Below, in pieces: positions 34,006-42,197 of a DNA stretch of 64,000 nt. Both the position numbers and the translations under genes were made by a program. Every line of letters starts with the position of its first letter. Position 1 is the first letter of the stretch. The DNA lies in NCBI RefSeq assembly GCF_048984525.1, contig NZ_JBMGJC010000002.1, positions 186,001 to 250,000 of the forward strand. Reading direction: 5' to 3'. The notes below the pieces were generated by a model, which saw nothing but the letters and a program-made list of their open reading frames with translations, made no database searches and was not told where the DNA came from. Origin of the DNA: Syntrophopropionicum propionicicum_A. GTDB taxonomy: Bacteria > Bacillota > Desulfotomaculia > Desulfotomaculales > Pelotomaculaceae.

Positions 34006-35100
34006 ATGGATATGCAGGTGTTCTCATTCAGCAGGCTGACAAAATTCGAAGATTGTCCAGCCTGTTTTTATTCAAAGTACATCCTGCGAATTGACGAACC
34101 CCCCACTGAACCCCTGGTGCTTGGTAAAGGCGCCCACTCTGTAATAGAGGGTGCGTTAAAACTGAAGACGGACAGCAGGGAAGTGTTCAGTCACCTTTGC
34201 GATGTCGTAATAGGTAACGCTCCATTGTCGCTGGATAAGGATGAACTTCTGGGTATGACCCATCAGCCCAATGTACTAAAATACATTGGGAAAGAGTGCA
34301 GGATTGAAGAACACTTCCAGATTCCAATTGACCCGGATGACCCCTTCAGCCCCGAGATACAGGGTTATATAGACCTTTATCTCGATGAAGAGGAAGACCT
34401 TGTCGAGTTGAACGACTGGAAGTCTAACCGTAAATCATATGTGCCGACATCAACGCACCAGTTGGGGCTTTACGCCGGCTACCTGGCTGGAAAGACAGGT
34501 AAGCGTGTGAAGGGGCAATTAACGTTTCTCCGCACTAAAGAGGTGTTTGATCACCTCTATGAGCCGGACAACGGTATTGTCGCAGCCCAAAAATGGGCAA
34601 AAGGTGTCGCCTGTGAGATACAGTCAAGAATCAGCAGCCTTGAATCCAAAGAAGGCACTGCGGAGGAAATATTCCCAGCCACGCCTGGTGATGTCTGCAG
34701 GTATTGCGGATGGGCCGAACACTGCACCGGGAAAACAATAGAAATCCCTGACGCTCTGAAGGATATCGAAGAAGCAGCAGCAGTTGGCGCCGAGATATTC
34801 CGCCTGGAGTCTGCATTGACATCCCTAAAAGAGAAACTTAAAGCCTATGTCAAGCGTTACGGCCCGGTTGTTGTGGGTAAAAGGGAATTCGCCCTTTCCC
34901 CGAGCCAATACTGGTCTTTCAATGGAGACGGCCTCGAAAAGGCATTTAACAAAATGAAGTCGGAAGGCGTTGATCCTTTCTCGGTAATGTCTTTGACAGC
35001 CAAGGGGATCAAGAAGCTCAACTGGAGCGAAGCCGACATAAAAGCCCTCGGAGGAAATTTAAGGACAACAGTAAACTTTAAAGACATTGCCGCGGGATAA
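34006..35100 (+). CDS. RecB/Cas4-like PD-(D/E)XK nuclease with four-cysteine cluster
   Basis: 364 residues, ATG 34006 with AAGGAGG. 'FEDCPACFYSKY' (Cys 17, 20), GKGAH near 43, 'IQGYIDLYLD' near 117-126, 'ELNDWKSN' near 134-141 with the D..E-x-K-type catalytic core, then 'CRYCGWAEHC' near 230-239. The split 4-Cys set is the Fe-S signature of AddB/Cas4 nucleases. Likely an exonuclease paired with the Red-beta-like annealing protein five genes upstream rather than with CRISPR adaptation, as no cas1 is present. Confidence 0.75.
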   Translation: MDMQVFSFSRLTKFEDCPACFYSKYILRIDEPPTEPLVLGKGAHSVIEGALKLKTDSREVFSHLCDVVIGNAPLSLDKDELLGMTHQPNVLKYIGKECRIEEHFQIPIDPDDPFSPEIQGYIDLYLDEEEDLVELNDWKSNRKSYVPTSTHQLGLYAGYLAGKTGKRVKGQLTFLRTKEVFDHLYEPDNGIVAAQKWAKGVACEIQSRISSLESKEGTAEEIFPATPGDVCRYCGWAEHCTGKTIEIPDALKDIEEAAAVGAEIFRLESALTSLKEKLKAYVKRYGPVVVGKREFALSPSQYWSFNGDGLEKAFNKMKSEGVDPFSVMSLTAKGIKKLNWSEADIKALGGNLRTTVNFKDIAAG

Positions 35101-35121
35101 AAACGAAAGGTGGTCACTGTG

Positions 35122-35532
35122 ATGCCATTGCCGTATAGGATGAATGCTGTGGTTACAATGATGCTCGCAAAAGAGTACGACAGATATATAAGGGAGTTTG
35201 TAGACGAAAACAGGTTCGCCGATGGAAGTACGCCGGTATGTTTGGACGAATTCTTTGACAACGAGTTTCAGGAAATTTTGAAGGCCAAGAAAATCCCCCG
35301 TGACGGAGGTATCTTCTTGGAAATCCTCTGGAACATCGAGGATCTGAAAGCTGTTTTCAGGAACCGGGGCATTAAGCCCACCAAAGAGAATATCAACGCT
35401 TTCATCAACAGCCGTGCCACTAAAACTCTTGAAGAACAGTCTATTAGTTGCGGCTGGTCTGTATTGGAGGATCTTGTAAGCGATCTTCAGTACGATGGCA
35501 AACTTCCCAAAAAAACTAAAAAGGCCAGTTAA
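35122..35532 (+). CDS. Hypothetical protein after the nuclease
   Basis: 136 residues from ATG 35122 with AAAGGTGG; a GTG at 35110 overlaps the ribosome site. Mixed alpha/beta with a basic tail (KLPKKTKKAS). No family recognised. Same operon as the nuclease, followed by a terminator. Confidence 0.5.
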   Translation: MPLPYRMNAVVTMMLAKEYDRYIREFVDENRFADGSTPVCLDEFFDNEFQEILKAKKIPRDGGIFLEILWNIEDLKAVFRNRGIKPTKENINAFINSRATKTLEEQSISCGWSVLEDLVSDLQYDGKLPKKTKKAS

Positions 35533-35538
35533 TAAACA

Positions 35539-35566
35539 AAGGATTGTTTAAAAACAGTCCTTTCAT
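35539..35566 (+). terminator. Hairpin terminator
   Basis: AAAGGATTG / CAGTCCTTT stem with a TTTAAAAA-type loop, then CATT. T tract is short, so efficiency is uncertain. Confidence 0.6.
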
Positions 35567-35611
35567 TAAAAAATCAACCCTAAGCGGGTTAAAAACAAGG
35601 AGGATAAAATC

Positions 35612-36553
35612 ATGAAAAAAACTGTAATTCTGTTAGCTTTAACGATGGCAATGCTTTTTGGCTTCTGCCTTCAGGCAAATGCCGCAATTGAAACGAAATT
35701 CTGGATTGGTTCTACCGATTATACCCTGGACGGCCAAATTGAGCAGATGGACGCTGCTCCGTTCATTGACGATAACGGCAGGACTTTGGTGCCTGTAAGA
35801 TACCTGGCGAAAGGTCTGGGTATCGGCGGTACCGCCCTAGTATGGGATGCGGATAAACAGGAAGTAACCCTGAATTTCAACTCTGTGAAAATGGTTGTCC
35901 CTGTTGGCAAGCCGTATTACGAGTTCGGCACTGACAATAATATGATAAAGGTTCTAATCGGCACTTCCGCTGTCATCAAAGATGGCAGGATTTATCTGCC
36001 TGCACGATATGTCGCCAATGAATTCATGGCGAAGGTAACGTGGAGCCAGGCCGACAAGGCTATTGTCATTACGAGGCAGGTAAACGACCTCGCGGTTCTG
36101 ATGACCTACTGGAGGGGCGACAGTGATAAGCCGTGTGATGTGTTGATGTCCGAGGATATTACTCGCAAAGAAGCAAGGCCAGTAATCGGCGGGTTCAGAA
36201 TGGATGACAATAACCTGTCTGTATTCACCAGATGGGATCGTAACGGCGCCTACACCGGCACCTATTACGACGTCTATTTCTACAACAAGCCGTTTTACAC
36301 AACCCCTGCTAACCCGGGTCTTTTCCAAAAATACTTCACTGAGAATTTCGCCGGCAACGCGGCTGAAATAATGAACTGCATCGACCAGAACTACAATGAC
36401 ATTGTAAGCGGTAAAGAAGTTGCTGTTGGACAGAAATACATTATCGGAAACCCGGACCCTGTATCCGCAACGGCATCAGGGCTGGCTGTGTATGTCGAAG
36501 AAGACAGTGACGGCAAATATGTCAGGGTAAGCATCAAGTTCGCAAAAATCTAA
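35612..36553 (+). CDS. Secreted copper-amine-oxidase-N-domain protein
   Basis: 313 residues, ATG 35612 with AAGGAGG. Signal peptide cleaved near 'LQANA|AIE'. Residues ~30-150 hold the Cu-amine-oxidase N-terminal-like repeat pair ('DDNGRTLVPVRYLAKGLGI... LVWDADKQEVTL', 'IKDGRIYLPARYVANEFMAKVTWSQADKAIVI'), a cell-wall module of Firmicutes and not a catalytic domain. The C-terminal half is unassigned. Ends just before ribozyme B. Confidence 0.75.
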   Translation: MKKTVILLALTMAMLFGFCLQANAAIETKFWIGSTDYTLDGQIEQMDAAPFIDDNGRTLVPVRYLAKGLGIGGTALVWDADKQEVTLNFNSVKMVVPVGKPYYEFGTDNNMIKVLIGTSAVIKDGRIYLPARYVANEFMAKVTWSQADKAIVITRQVNDLAVLMTYWRGDSDKPCDVLMSEDITRKEARPVIGGFRMDDNNLSVFTRWDRNGAYTGTYYDVYFYNKPFYTTPANPGLFQKYFTENFAGNAAEIMNCIDQNYNDIVSGKEVAVGQKYIIGNPDPVSATASGLAVYVEEDSDGKYVRVSIKFAKI

Positions 36554-36562
36554 TAACAAACA

Positions 36563-36581
36563 GCTCCCTTAGTGGGAGCTT
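36563..36581 (+). terminator. 3' hairpin just upstream of ribozyme B
   Basis: GCTCCC-TTAGT-GGGAGC then TT and the predicted cleavage site. Same arrangement as at ribozyme A. Confidence 0.5.
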
Positions 36582-36646
36582 GCCCGGCGACAGGTCACAC
36601 CTCCGCGTGGTGCCGGGTGGATGCCTTCAGGCAGCCGAGTTGGCCT
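36582..36646 (+). ncRNA. HDV-like self-cleaving ribozyme, copy B
   Basis: P1 GCCCGGC/GCCGGGT (36582-36588/36612-36618), first pair G-U; P2 AGGTCA (36592-36597) with TGGCCT (36641-36646); P3 ACC/GGT; L3 TCCGCGT (36602-36608); GG 36619-36620; P4 TGCC-TTCA-GGCA; J4/2 GCCGAGT. Compared with copy A, P4 and P2 change on both sides. Confidence 0.85.
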
Positions 36647-36692
36647 CTGAATATGATTATTAACCTTTGTATTTAAAAACCCAAGCCCCGCT

Positions 36693-36786
36693 CTTACGAC
36701 ATGATTGTAAGGGTAATACAAGAAAAAACAGCTCCCGACTAACAAAGAAGGGGGTACAAAAAAGAACTTAAAAAAGTTCTTTTTTT
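36693..36786 (+). promoter_or_regulatory. Leader B: conserved-loop hairpin plus terminator
   Basis: CTTAC-GACATGATT-GTAAG (36693-36711) after 'AAAAACCCAAG', then 51 bases later AAGAACT...AGTTCTT plus TTTTTT (36762-36786). The next gene starts about 95 bases further on. Confidence 0.75.
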
Positions 36787-36881
36787 GTTAAAACAACTGC
36801 GCAAAAAACACTGCGTAGTCAAGGCAGCCAAGTGGATTGCCAATAAACAACTAGCAACTGCTAGTAGAAAGGAGTAAAAAC

Positions 36882-37148
36882 ATTGAAACTGCACAATTTT
36901 CAGGCTGTGGTAACTGCCCGATAGCTAAGAGCTGCAGCGACAAAAAAGTACCGGTGTCCGTAACGTTCCTGGCTGACCAATTAGCTGATAACTGGGGACG
37001 ATTTGTAAAGGTCTTCGGAAAAGGTGAAACGGTCAAAGGAAGCGCGATAGTGGACGGTGACACCATCTACTGCATCACGGCCCGGCACGAATTACTGGAC
37101 TACAGTGACTTCATCTCATTAGAACGGATCGAAGTGAAGATGAATTAA
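36882..37148 (+). CDS. Small Cys-containing protein, apparent AUU start
   Basis: 88 residues if read from ATT 36882, 7 bases after AAAGGAG (36868-36874). The first conventional in-frame start is GTG 36954, without a ribosome site, and would delete an N-terminal 'CGNCPIAKSC' cluster that looks functional. A TTG at 36883 is in another frame and gives 13 codons. Product unknown; the Cys cluster may bind metal. Confidence 0.5.
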   Translation: METAQFSGCGNCPIAKSCSDKKVPVSVTFLADQLADNWGRFVKVFGKGETVKGSAIVDGDTIYCITARHELLDYSDFISLERIEVKMN

Positions 37149-37261
37149 GCTGTTTTCAGGAACCGTAGGATACGGAGAAAAAGGACGGCGAGATGTCAGT
37201 CCAATAAAACTACCGGCGATTGCCGGAGCTGAGTGAACCTCAGTAGAAGGGGGATAAAACT

Positions 37262-38059
37262 ATGGAAGCAACAGCAAGACTGGAGTACTACCTCAACGAG
37301 GAGGGGCGCAAGAAATCAATATTAGCCGGCGGAAACGGCAAGCGTTTTCAAGAGATTGTAACAAAGGCCACGCCGGAGATTCTGGAACTTGCATTGGTGG
37401 AAGAAGACGGACTTGTCAGATTCCCAGCAGACTGCAACACTAGATTAGTGGTAGTAAAGACATCCGAAAAACCCGGCTGGTGCTGGGATGGATGCGGAGT
37501 AACCGAATTCAGTGAACCACAAACAGTTGATTCACTTGTTGCTCACATGAAAGAGGTTTGCCGGGATATCGGAAGAATCAAGATAGACCCAGTTAACCTC
37601 GCTGAGATAGCCTTGCTTGAAAAAGAGTATAAGGAAGAACAAGAAGTTGAAAATTCAAGGAAAGCCAAAGAGGAAGCAGCACGAATTACATCAAGGGCAG
37701 AAAAGACTGCATGGATAGAGGAGCATGGTTCCAATCATCTTCGTCGTGCCACTGCTCTTGGTTATAGCTGCCAGGGGTTGTATGTAAAAGAGAGGGCGGC
37801 GATGGAGTTTCCCGGCTTTTATGTTGACCTCGACGAACATACAAAATGGAAGTCAAGGGGTTGGCCAAGTCCTGAAACTATTACAATGCAGTTGGATTTG
37901 CAGGCAAAAGGATATCTGGTAGAAGTAGTTTGGCTTACGAGGCCGCCTAAAGACGCATCTGAATACCCTTATAAAATTTATGAGAAAGGATTCAATCCTT
38001 GCGAAGCGCTGGTAGTTAAAGAGTACCTTGGTAAACACACCCTGGTAACAATATTTTAA
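37262..38059 (+). CDS. Hypothetical protein
   Basis: 265 residues, ATG 37262 after AAGGGGG. N-terminal 'MEATARLEYYLNEEGRKKSILAGGNGKRFQEI', a charged central helix (~115-160), then a C-terminal domain. No family recognised. A degraded copy of part of its 3' end lies at 38072-38147. Confidence 0.5.
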   Translation: MEATARLEYYLNEEGRKKSILAGGNGKRFQEIVTKATPEILELALVEEDGLVRFPADCNTRLVVVKTSEKPGWCWDGCGVTEFSEPQTVDSLVAHMKEVCRDIGRIKIDPVNLAEIALLEKEYKEEQEVENSRKAKEEAARITSRAEKTAWIEEHGSNHLRRATALGYSCQGLYVKERAAMEFPGFYVDLDEHTKWKSRGWPSPETITMQLDLQAKGYLVEVVWLTRPPKDASEYPYKIYEKGFNPCEALVVKEYLGKHTLVTIF

Positions 38060-38071
38060 TTAACCAAACAA

Positions 38072-38147
38072 GAAGTCAAGGGGTTGGCCATGTCCTGATG
38101 CTATTACAGGACAAGTGGAAGTAGTTTGGCTCACGAGGCCGCCTCCA
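38072..38147 (+). pseudogene. Degraded duplicate of the preceding gene's 3' region
   Basis: AGTCAAGGGGTTGGCCA... and GAAGTAGTTTGGCTCACGAG... repeat, with small differences and an internal deletion, the segments at about 37853 and 37920 inside the previous gene. It has no start or complete frame: a local partial duplication. Confidence 0.6.
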
Positions 38148-38188
38148 GAATTTTTTTCAAAAACATCCCTTTCCGCCGGGATTAAAAG

Positions 38189-38236
38189 GCGGCCACTGCA
38201 ATATGTGGCCGCAAGGCCCGTGCAGTGGGAAAGGAG
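38189..38236 (+). promoter_or_regulatory. Switch-type leader (GGCGGYC family), copy 3
   Basis: Exclusive perfect stems GCGGCCAC (38189-38196)/GTGGCCGC (38205-38212) and CCACTGCA (38193-38200)/TGCAGTGG (38221-38228), directly before GGGAAAGGAG and ATG 38242. Confidence 0.55.
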
Positions 38237-38241
38237 TTAAT

Positions 38242-39054
38242 ATGCGTATGTGTTGGGATTCAAAAAAAGACAAAGAATTAATCTCTCTCGTGAAGAACAG
38301 CGCAACCCGTACCCAGGGTTGCCGACTTATGGCAGAAAAACATGGGGCTACACTTAAGTCTGTTACAAAAAGGCTTGAGAGGATACTCCAGGAAAATCCT
38401 TGTCTCGCCAAAAAACTGTCTTCGACAAAGCGTCGGTCTAGAAATCGGGCAAAATCAGCTTCCAAAATTCTAGGAGACAGCGGTAAGATATGCGAGCTTT
38501 TAACCCAGATCGAGGAATGTGGCTCGAGAATCAGGGGTATGAAAACCTTTGCTGAAAACAACGGCGTAAAGCTTTCCGGAGTAAAGAACGTTTTTTACAG
38601 CAAAATCCTAACCCCCGAGCTTAACCAGCGCCTGCCTCTGGGGGTACAGCAAAAGCCAAAAACAAAACCCGTTGTTAAGCAGACAGACAAGACAATAACA
38701 ATTGAACAGGCAATCATTGACACCGTTAAGGCAAAAAAGGAATTACCCTTAAAGAAAGAAGACATCCAGGTGGCGGCGGAAAAAGCCGGTGTGCATTACC
38801 ACACCGCACTTGGTGTTTGGGGCAAAATGAACGCCAAAGAACTAGCAATAGCGCAGAACACAGGCGTCACAATCGCCCAGGTATTGGAACTGTACGATAT
38901 CATCAACGAGCAAAAAGAAAAAATTGCTAAACTGGAAAGCCTGCTCAGTGCGAGCCGCAGGGTCAGCCTGTGTGCCATTGAGATGTTAGCCAATAAGAAT
39001 AAGACCAAAAACAAGAAATTCTTGGTTGCTCTCGGTCAAAAGAAAGCAATCTAA
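38242..39054 (+). CDS. Protein with two SANT/Myb-like helical modules
   Basis: 270 residues from ATG 38242 (GGGAAAGGAG upstream). Residues ~7-60 and ~78-130 are two copies of the helical module also seen in the protein at 26719. A third region (~160-205, 'IQVAAEKAGVHYHTALGVWGKM') may be another helix-turn-helix, followed by a coiled coil (EQKEKIAKLESLLSAS). Basic overall. Likely a DNA-binding plasmid protein. Confidence 0.5.
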   Translation: MRMCWDSKKDKELISLVKNSATRTQGCRLMAEKHGATLKSVTKRLERILQENPCLAKKLSSTKRRSRNRAKSASKILGDSGKICELLTQIEECGSRIRGMKTFAENNGVKLSGVKNVFYSKILTPELNQRLPLGVQQKPKTKPVVKQTDKTITIEQAIIDTVKAKKELPLKKEDIQVAAEKAGVHYHTALGVWGKMNAKELAIAQNTGVTIAQVLELYDIINEQKEKIAKLESLLSASRRVSLCAIEMLANKNKTKNKKFLVALGQKKAI

Positions 39055-39197
39055 AGTAAGCGGAGGATAGGCCCCAAGTGGGCTGTCCTTCATCTAACAA
39101 GGGCACTATTCAGACAACTAAATAAGAATTCAACTTCCTCGCAACCTGCGGGGGCAAAATAATTGCCCCCGTCAAGGGGGCGAAGGGGGATAATAAT

Positions 39198-39329
39198 ATG
39201 CCAAAAACAAACGCGCTCATGGGTTATGGACTTTTAGTCACGGCGGTAACAATTGCAGTCATCATACTGGGATCAGTAATTGGCAAAGCCGTCGGCACAG
39301 CTTTTGGCCGTATATCCGGCGTATTGTAA
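39198..39329 (+). CDS. 43-residue single-span membrane peptide
   Basis: ATG 39198 after GAAGGGGGA. Starts MPKTNALMGYGLLVTAVTIA, with one ~20-residue hydrophobic span and a Gly-rich, weakly basic tail. It resembles pilin-like or conjugation-associated mini-proteins, but that is only an impression. A pair of exclusive hairpins (CGGGGGCAA/TTGCCCCCG and GCCCCC/GGGGGC, 39149-39182) precedes it. Confidence 0.5.
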   Translation: MPKTNALMGYGLLVTAVTIAVIILGSVIGKAVGTAFGRISGVL

Positions 39330-39501
39330 ACCGAAAACAAAGGGGTTTATCGTCAACGGTCCGTAAGACCCCCGGATTCATCCGTGGGGATATAAGGAGC
39401 ATCGGGCGTTAGCCCGATAAACCTGCAAACACTTGTTCCTATAAAAGGTGATGAGCAATATGTAATCCTCACAAATTCATGATTTTTTAAGGAGGAAAAC
39501 A
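39330..39501 (+). other. Non-coding gap with IS605-end-like hairpin
   Basis: Holds ACCCCC-GGAT...ATCC-GTGGGG (39368-39390), which resembles hairpins in IS605-family guide RNAs, and ATCGGGC-GTTA-GCCCGAT (39401-39418). No gene. Possible mobile-element scar; weak evidence. Confidence 0.3.
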
Positions 39502-39876
39502 ATGTCCCACTTCACAACAGTTAAAACTCAAATTAAAGAATTGACCCTGTTAAAGGCGGCGATGAAAGCTCTTAACCTTCAGATGGTAGAGCGCCAAACA
39601 GTTAACGGCTACATGGGCAACAAGACTACTGCTGATGCCGTATGGCAGGTTAGCGACAATTATGATGTCGGTGCCATTAAAAACGCTGACGGCACATTTG
39701 ATTTAGTTGGCGACTGGTGGGGAACCAGTATGACAATCCCGATGCTTGAGCAAAAGATCCCGCAGGAGTATGCGGTTCAAAATGTCCTTCGAAGGGCAAA
39801 GCTCATGGGTCATCAGGTTGCAAAAGAGAATCGTAAAGACGGCTCTGTGCGCCTGGTGGTAAGAACGGGGGTGTAA
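39502..39876 (+). CDS. DUF1257 (Ycf35-like) protein
   Basis: 124 residues, ATG 39502 with AAGGAGG. 'MSHFTTVKTQIKELTLLKAAMKAL' and 'NYDVGAIKNADGTFDLVGDWWG' are the recognisable DUF1257/Ycf35 landmarks. In cyanobacteria, plastids and some phages this family is encoded beside DUF2997, a ferredoxin-like protein and a Ycf46-type AAA ATPase; the same order is present here. Biochemical role unknown. Confidence 0.7.
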   Translation: MSHFTTVKTQIKELTLLKAAMKALNLQMVERQTVNGYMGNKTTADAVWQVSDNYDVGAIKNADGTFDLVGDWWGTSMTIPMLEQKIPQEYAVQNVLRRAKLMGHQVAKENRKDGSVRLVVRTGV

Positions 39877-39878
39877 TA

Positions 39879-40076
39879 ATGGAACTTCATATCACAGTCA
39901 ATCTTGACGGCACAGTGGAAATTGATGCCGTGGGATACAGCGGAACCAAGTGCCTTGAAGCCTCTCAGCCCTATGAGAAAGACTTGGGGATAGCGGAAGT
40001 CAGAAAGAAAAAGCCTGAACTGCTGTCAGAAGGAGGTTCTGTGGCGAATGCAGCAAGAAATAGAGTTAATTATTAA
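39879..40076 (+). CDS. DUF2997-like protein
   Basis: 65 residues, ATG 39879, two bases after the previous stop. 'HITVNLDGTVEIDAVGYSGTKCLEASQPYEKDLG' matches the short DUF2997 pattern (I-x-V-x-P/L-DG-x-V-x-I...GxxC...LG). Member of the Ycf35/Ycf46 cluster. Confidence 0.65.
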   Translation: MELHITVNLDGTVEIDAVGYSGTKCLEASQPYEKDLGIAEVRKKKPELLSEGGSVANAARNRVNY

Positions 40077-40224
40077 CGGCGACACTGTTGAGTCGCCCTG
40101 GTGGAGCAGAGAGATGTCGGAGTACATGTGCCTGCTCTGCGGTAAAGAATGCGATAAAAATGAGCTAAATAAAAACGAACTACAGGTAAGGGTTTGCTTA
40201 AACGCAAACCCTTTCTGCGGCTAA
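40048..40224 (+). CDS. 58-residue Cys-rich protein in the Ycf cluster
   Basis: ATG 40048, 11 bases after AGGAGG, overlapping the end of the DUF2997 gene. 'CLLCGKEC' and later 'CLNANPFC' give five Cys that could bind Zn or an iron-sulphur cluster. It takes the place where a ferredoxin-like gene is found in related clusters. Confidence 0.5.
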   Translation: MQQEIELIINGDTVESPWWSREMSEYMCLLCGKECDKNELNKNELQVRVCLNANPFCG

Positions 40225-40240
40225 AAAGGATGTGATTTGT

Positions 40241-41911
40241 ATGTGGTATCAGGAGATCGTAAACAAGTGGCTTGCCAGAATCGCCCATGTCTTCGTTGTC
40301 TATGGCAACACTGGCGACACGGTGGACGGAGTAAATACCGTACAGACATACCTCAGTGAAAAATCCGGATTATGCCTCCAAAGAGATGTGGTGATCAAAT
40401 ATGACCGCAGTAGAGGGATAACCTTTCCTCTCGCCTCTCACAGAGAAATATTTTTTAAGAGCCTGGGTATGGAGGTTCCCGAAGACGATGACCTTCTCCC
40501 GCGTGAACCCGCCGGCGCGCTTCGCCTGATTGAGAGAGTCCTTCTTCAAACGAAAGAGGGGCCGAACAACACGCGCGTGCCTTTAGCAGCAGCGATAATA
40601 TCGTTCGCTGAGACAGTTATGCCTTCCACTGACTTATCTTCAATGTCTGGTGAGGACAGGACTGTTTTAGTCACCCTGCAAAGGTGGGCCAGGGAACCGG
40701 AGTTCATCGACATCGGCCCGCCGGTGTTCTTAATAACTGAAAACATCGGCGACATACACCCCTGTTTACGGGGAGCGTCTTCCAGAATTGAGGCGGTGCA
40801 TATACCGTACCCCAATATGGAAGAACGCCTGAAGTATATCAAGGAGATATGTGAAATTAACGGTGTGGCCATCAAGGATATCAACCGGGCGGCAGCGATG
40901 ACCGCTGGTTTAAAACGTATCCACATAGAGGACATAGTCCTTCGAGCGAGATTGGAAGAAAGAGTAGTAGACAGCGATCTTATCAAAGCCCGTAAAGACG
41001 AAATCGTCAGGGCTGAATTCGGGGAAGTGCTGGAGCTCTTAGATCCTGAAATGGGGTTTGAGGCAATCGGCGGGATGGATTATGTGAAGGACTTCTTTCG
41101 CAGAAACATCATCAACCCGATTAAAGCAGGCAACCTTCGCAGGGTTCCCATGGGTGTCCTTCTGCCGGGTCCTCCCGGAACAGGCAAAACACTCCTCGCC
41201 CAGGTTGTTGCAAAGGAAAGCTCGCTGAACTGCGCGGCTCTGAACCTTTCGAAGATATTCAACATGTATGTTGGCAGTTCTGAAAGGAACCTCGACAAAG
41301 CCCTCGCCTGTCTGGATGCCCTGGCTCCGTGCCTGGTAATCTGCGACGAGCTGGATCAGAGCGGACTGAGTCGTGAGAACTCTGGTGACTCTGGGGTGTC
41401 GAACAGGCTCTTTAAAAGACTGCTAGAATATATGTCCGATACCAGCCACCGAGGTAAAGTAGTATTTCTTGGACTCACCAACAGGCCGGATTTGATGGAC
41501 GCTGCGTTAAAGCGCCCGGGCCGGTTCGACAGGAAAATTCCCGTCCTTCCCCCGGACGAAAAAGAACGGAAATCGATTTTCGAGGTGATGTTTAAGAAAT
41601 ATAGAATTGACTGCGAAGCTGATATAAACCTGGCGGCGAATCAAACGGACGGCTATACCGGCGCCGAAATCGAGGCACTGGTCTTAAAGTCGCTGGAAGT
41701 AGCTGAAGACGACGAGTGTCAAGAGGTGACTGACAGCCACCTGGCACACGCCCTGAAGGTTTACATTCCGACAACAAGAGACATACAGGCGCAGGTGAAA
41801 CTTGCCCTGGCTGAGTGCAACGATAAAGATTTGCTACCGCCGGCATACAAGCACATGCTGGACGAACGCAAAAAATCAACACCCTCACCCAGAACGGTCA
41901 GGGAACTGTAA
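40241..41911 (+). CDS. Ycf46-like AAA+ ATPase
   Basis: 556 residues from ATG 40241 (AAGGA upstream). N-terminal ~260 residues look like a degenerate AAA module without a Walker A (keeps 'GPPVFLITENIGDIHPCLRG... SRIEAVHIPYPNMEERLKYI'). C-terminal AAA: Walker A LPGPPGTGKTLLA near 307-319, Walker B LVICDELDQ near 364-372, 'TNRPDLMDAALKRPGRFDRKI' second region of homology. This tandem arrangement is that of Ycf46. With DUF1257 and DUF2997 it forms a conserved set of unknown job. Confidence 0.75.
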   Translation: MWYQEIVNKWLARIAHVFVVYGNTGDTVDGVNTVQTYLSEKSGLCLQRDVVIKYDRSRGITFPLASHREIFFKSLGMEVPEDDDLLPREPAGALRLIERVLLQTKEGPNNTRVPLAAAIISFAETVMPSTDLSSMSGEDRTVLVTLQRWAREPEFIDIGPPVFLITENIGDIHPCLRGASSRIEAVHIPYPNMEERLKYIKEICEINGVAIKDINRAAAMTAGLKRIHIEDIVLRARLEERVVDSDLIKARKDEIVRAEFGEVLELLDPEMGFEAIGGMDYVKDFFRRNIINPIKAGNLRRVPMGVLLPGPPGTGKTLLAQVVAKESSLNCAALNLSKIFNMYVGSSERNLDKALACLDALAPCLVICDELDQSGLSRENSGDSGVSNRLFKRLLEYMSDTSHRGKVVFLGLTNRPDLMDAALKRPGRFDRKIPVLPPDEKERKSIFEVMFKKYRIDCEADINLAANQTDGYTGAEIEALVLKSLEVAEDDECQEVTDSHLAHALKVYIPTTRDIQAQVKLALAECNDKDLLPPAYKHMLDERKKSTPSPRTVREL

Positions 41912-41949
41912 GAAAAGGCGGTGTATCCGCCCCTATATCTCTTTAAGGA

Positions 41950-41978
41950 GGTGCAAGGGGCGGCGTGCCGCCCTTTTA
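41950..41978 (+). terminator. Hairpin between ribosome-site-like sequence and the next gene
   Basis: GGGGCGGC-GTG-CCGCCC followed by TTTTATT, right after AAGGAGGTG. It reads as a terminator placed in the leader of the small paralogue at 41981, suggesting attenuation. Confidence 0.55.
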
Positions 41979-41980
41979 TT

Positions 41981-42181
41981 ATGTTGAAAAAAAAGATAAA
42001 CGGTCTGGACTTCCTCTCTTCTGGGCAGGAAGTTCTAATTCGTTTTCATACACCAATCGGAATTAAAGAAGCGAAACTGACCATGACGGAAAACATCGAG
42101 AAAGTCGGTCTTCCGTACCGTGACCGGGACAGACCAATATGGCATGTCGAGGTCAATGATAAAAAGGTCACTTTCGCTTAG
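41981..42181 (+). CDS. Small paralogous protein (INGLD family), copy 2
   Basis: 66 residues from ATG 41981; the visible ribosome site lies before the terminator hairpin, so the start is uncertain. Shares INGLD and LPYRDxxRPxW with the protein at 26500. Function unknown. Confidence 0.5.
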   Translation: MLKKKINGLDFLSSGQEVLIRFHTPIGIKEAKLTMTENIEKVGLPYRDRDRPIWHVEVNDKKVTFA

Positions 42182-42197
42182 AAAGAGGTGGAAAACC

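Noticed and set aside
34006..35100. Calling the PD-(D/E)XK protein Cas4
   Set aside because: Too long for Cas4, far from the array, and no cas1/cas2 anywhere; an AddB/RecB-like recombination nuclease is more consistent.
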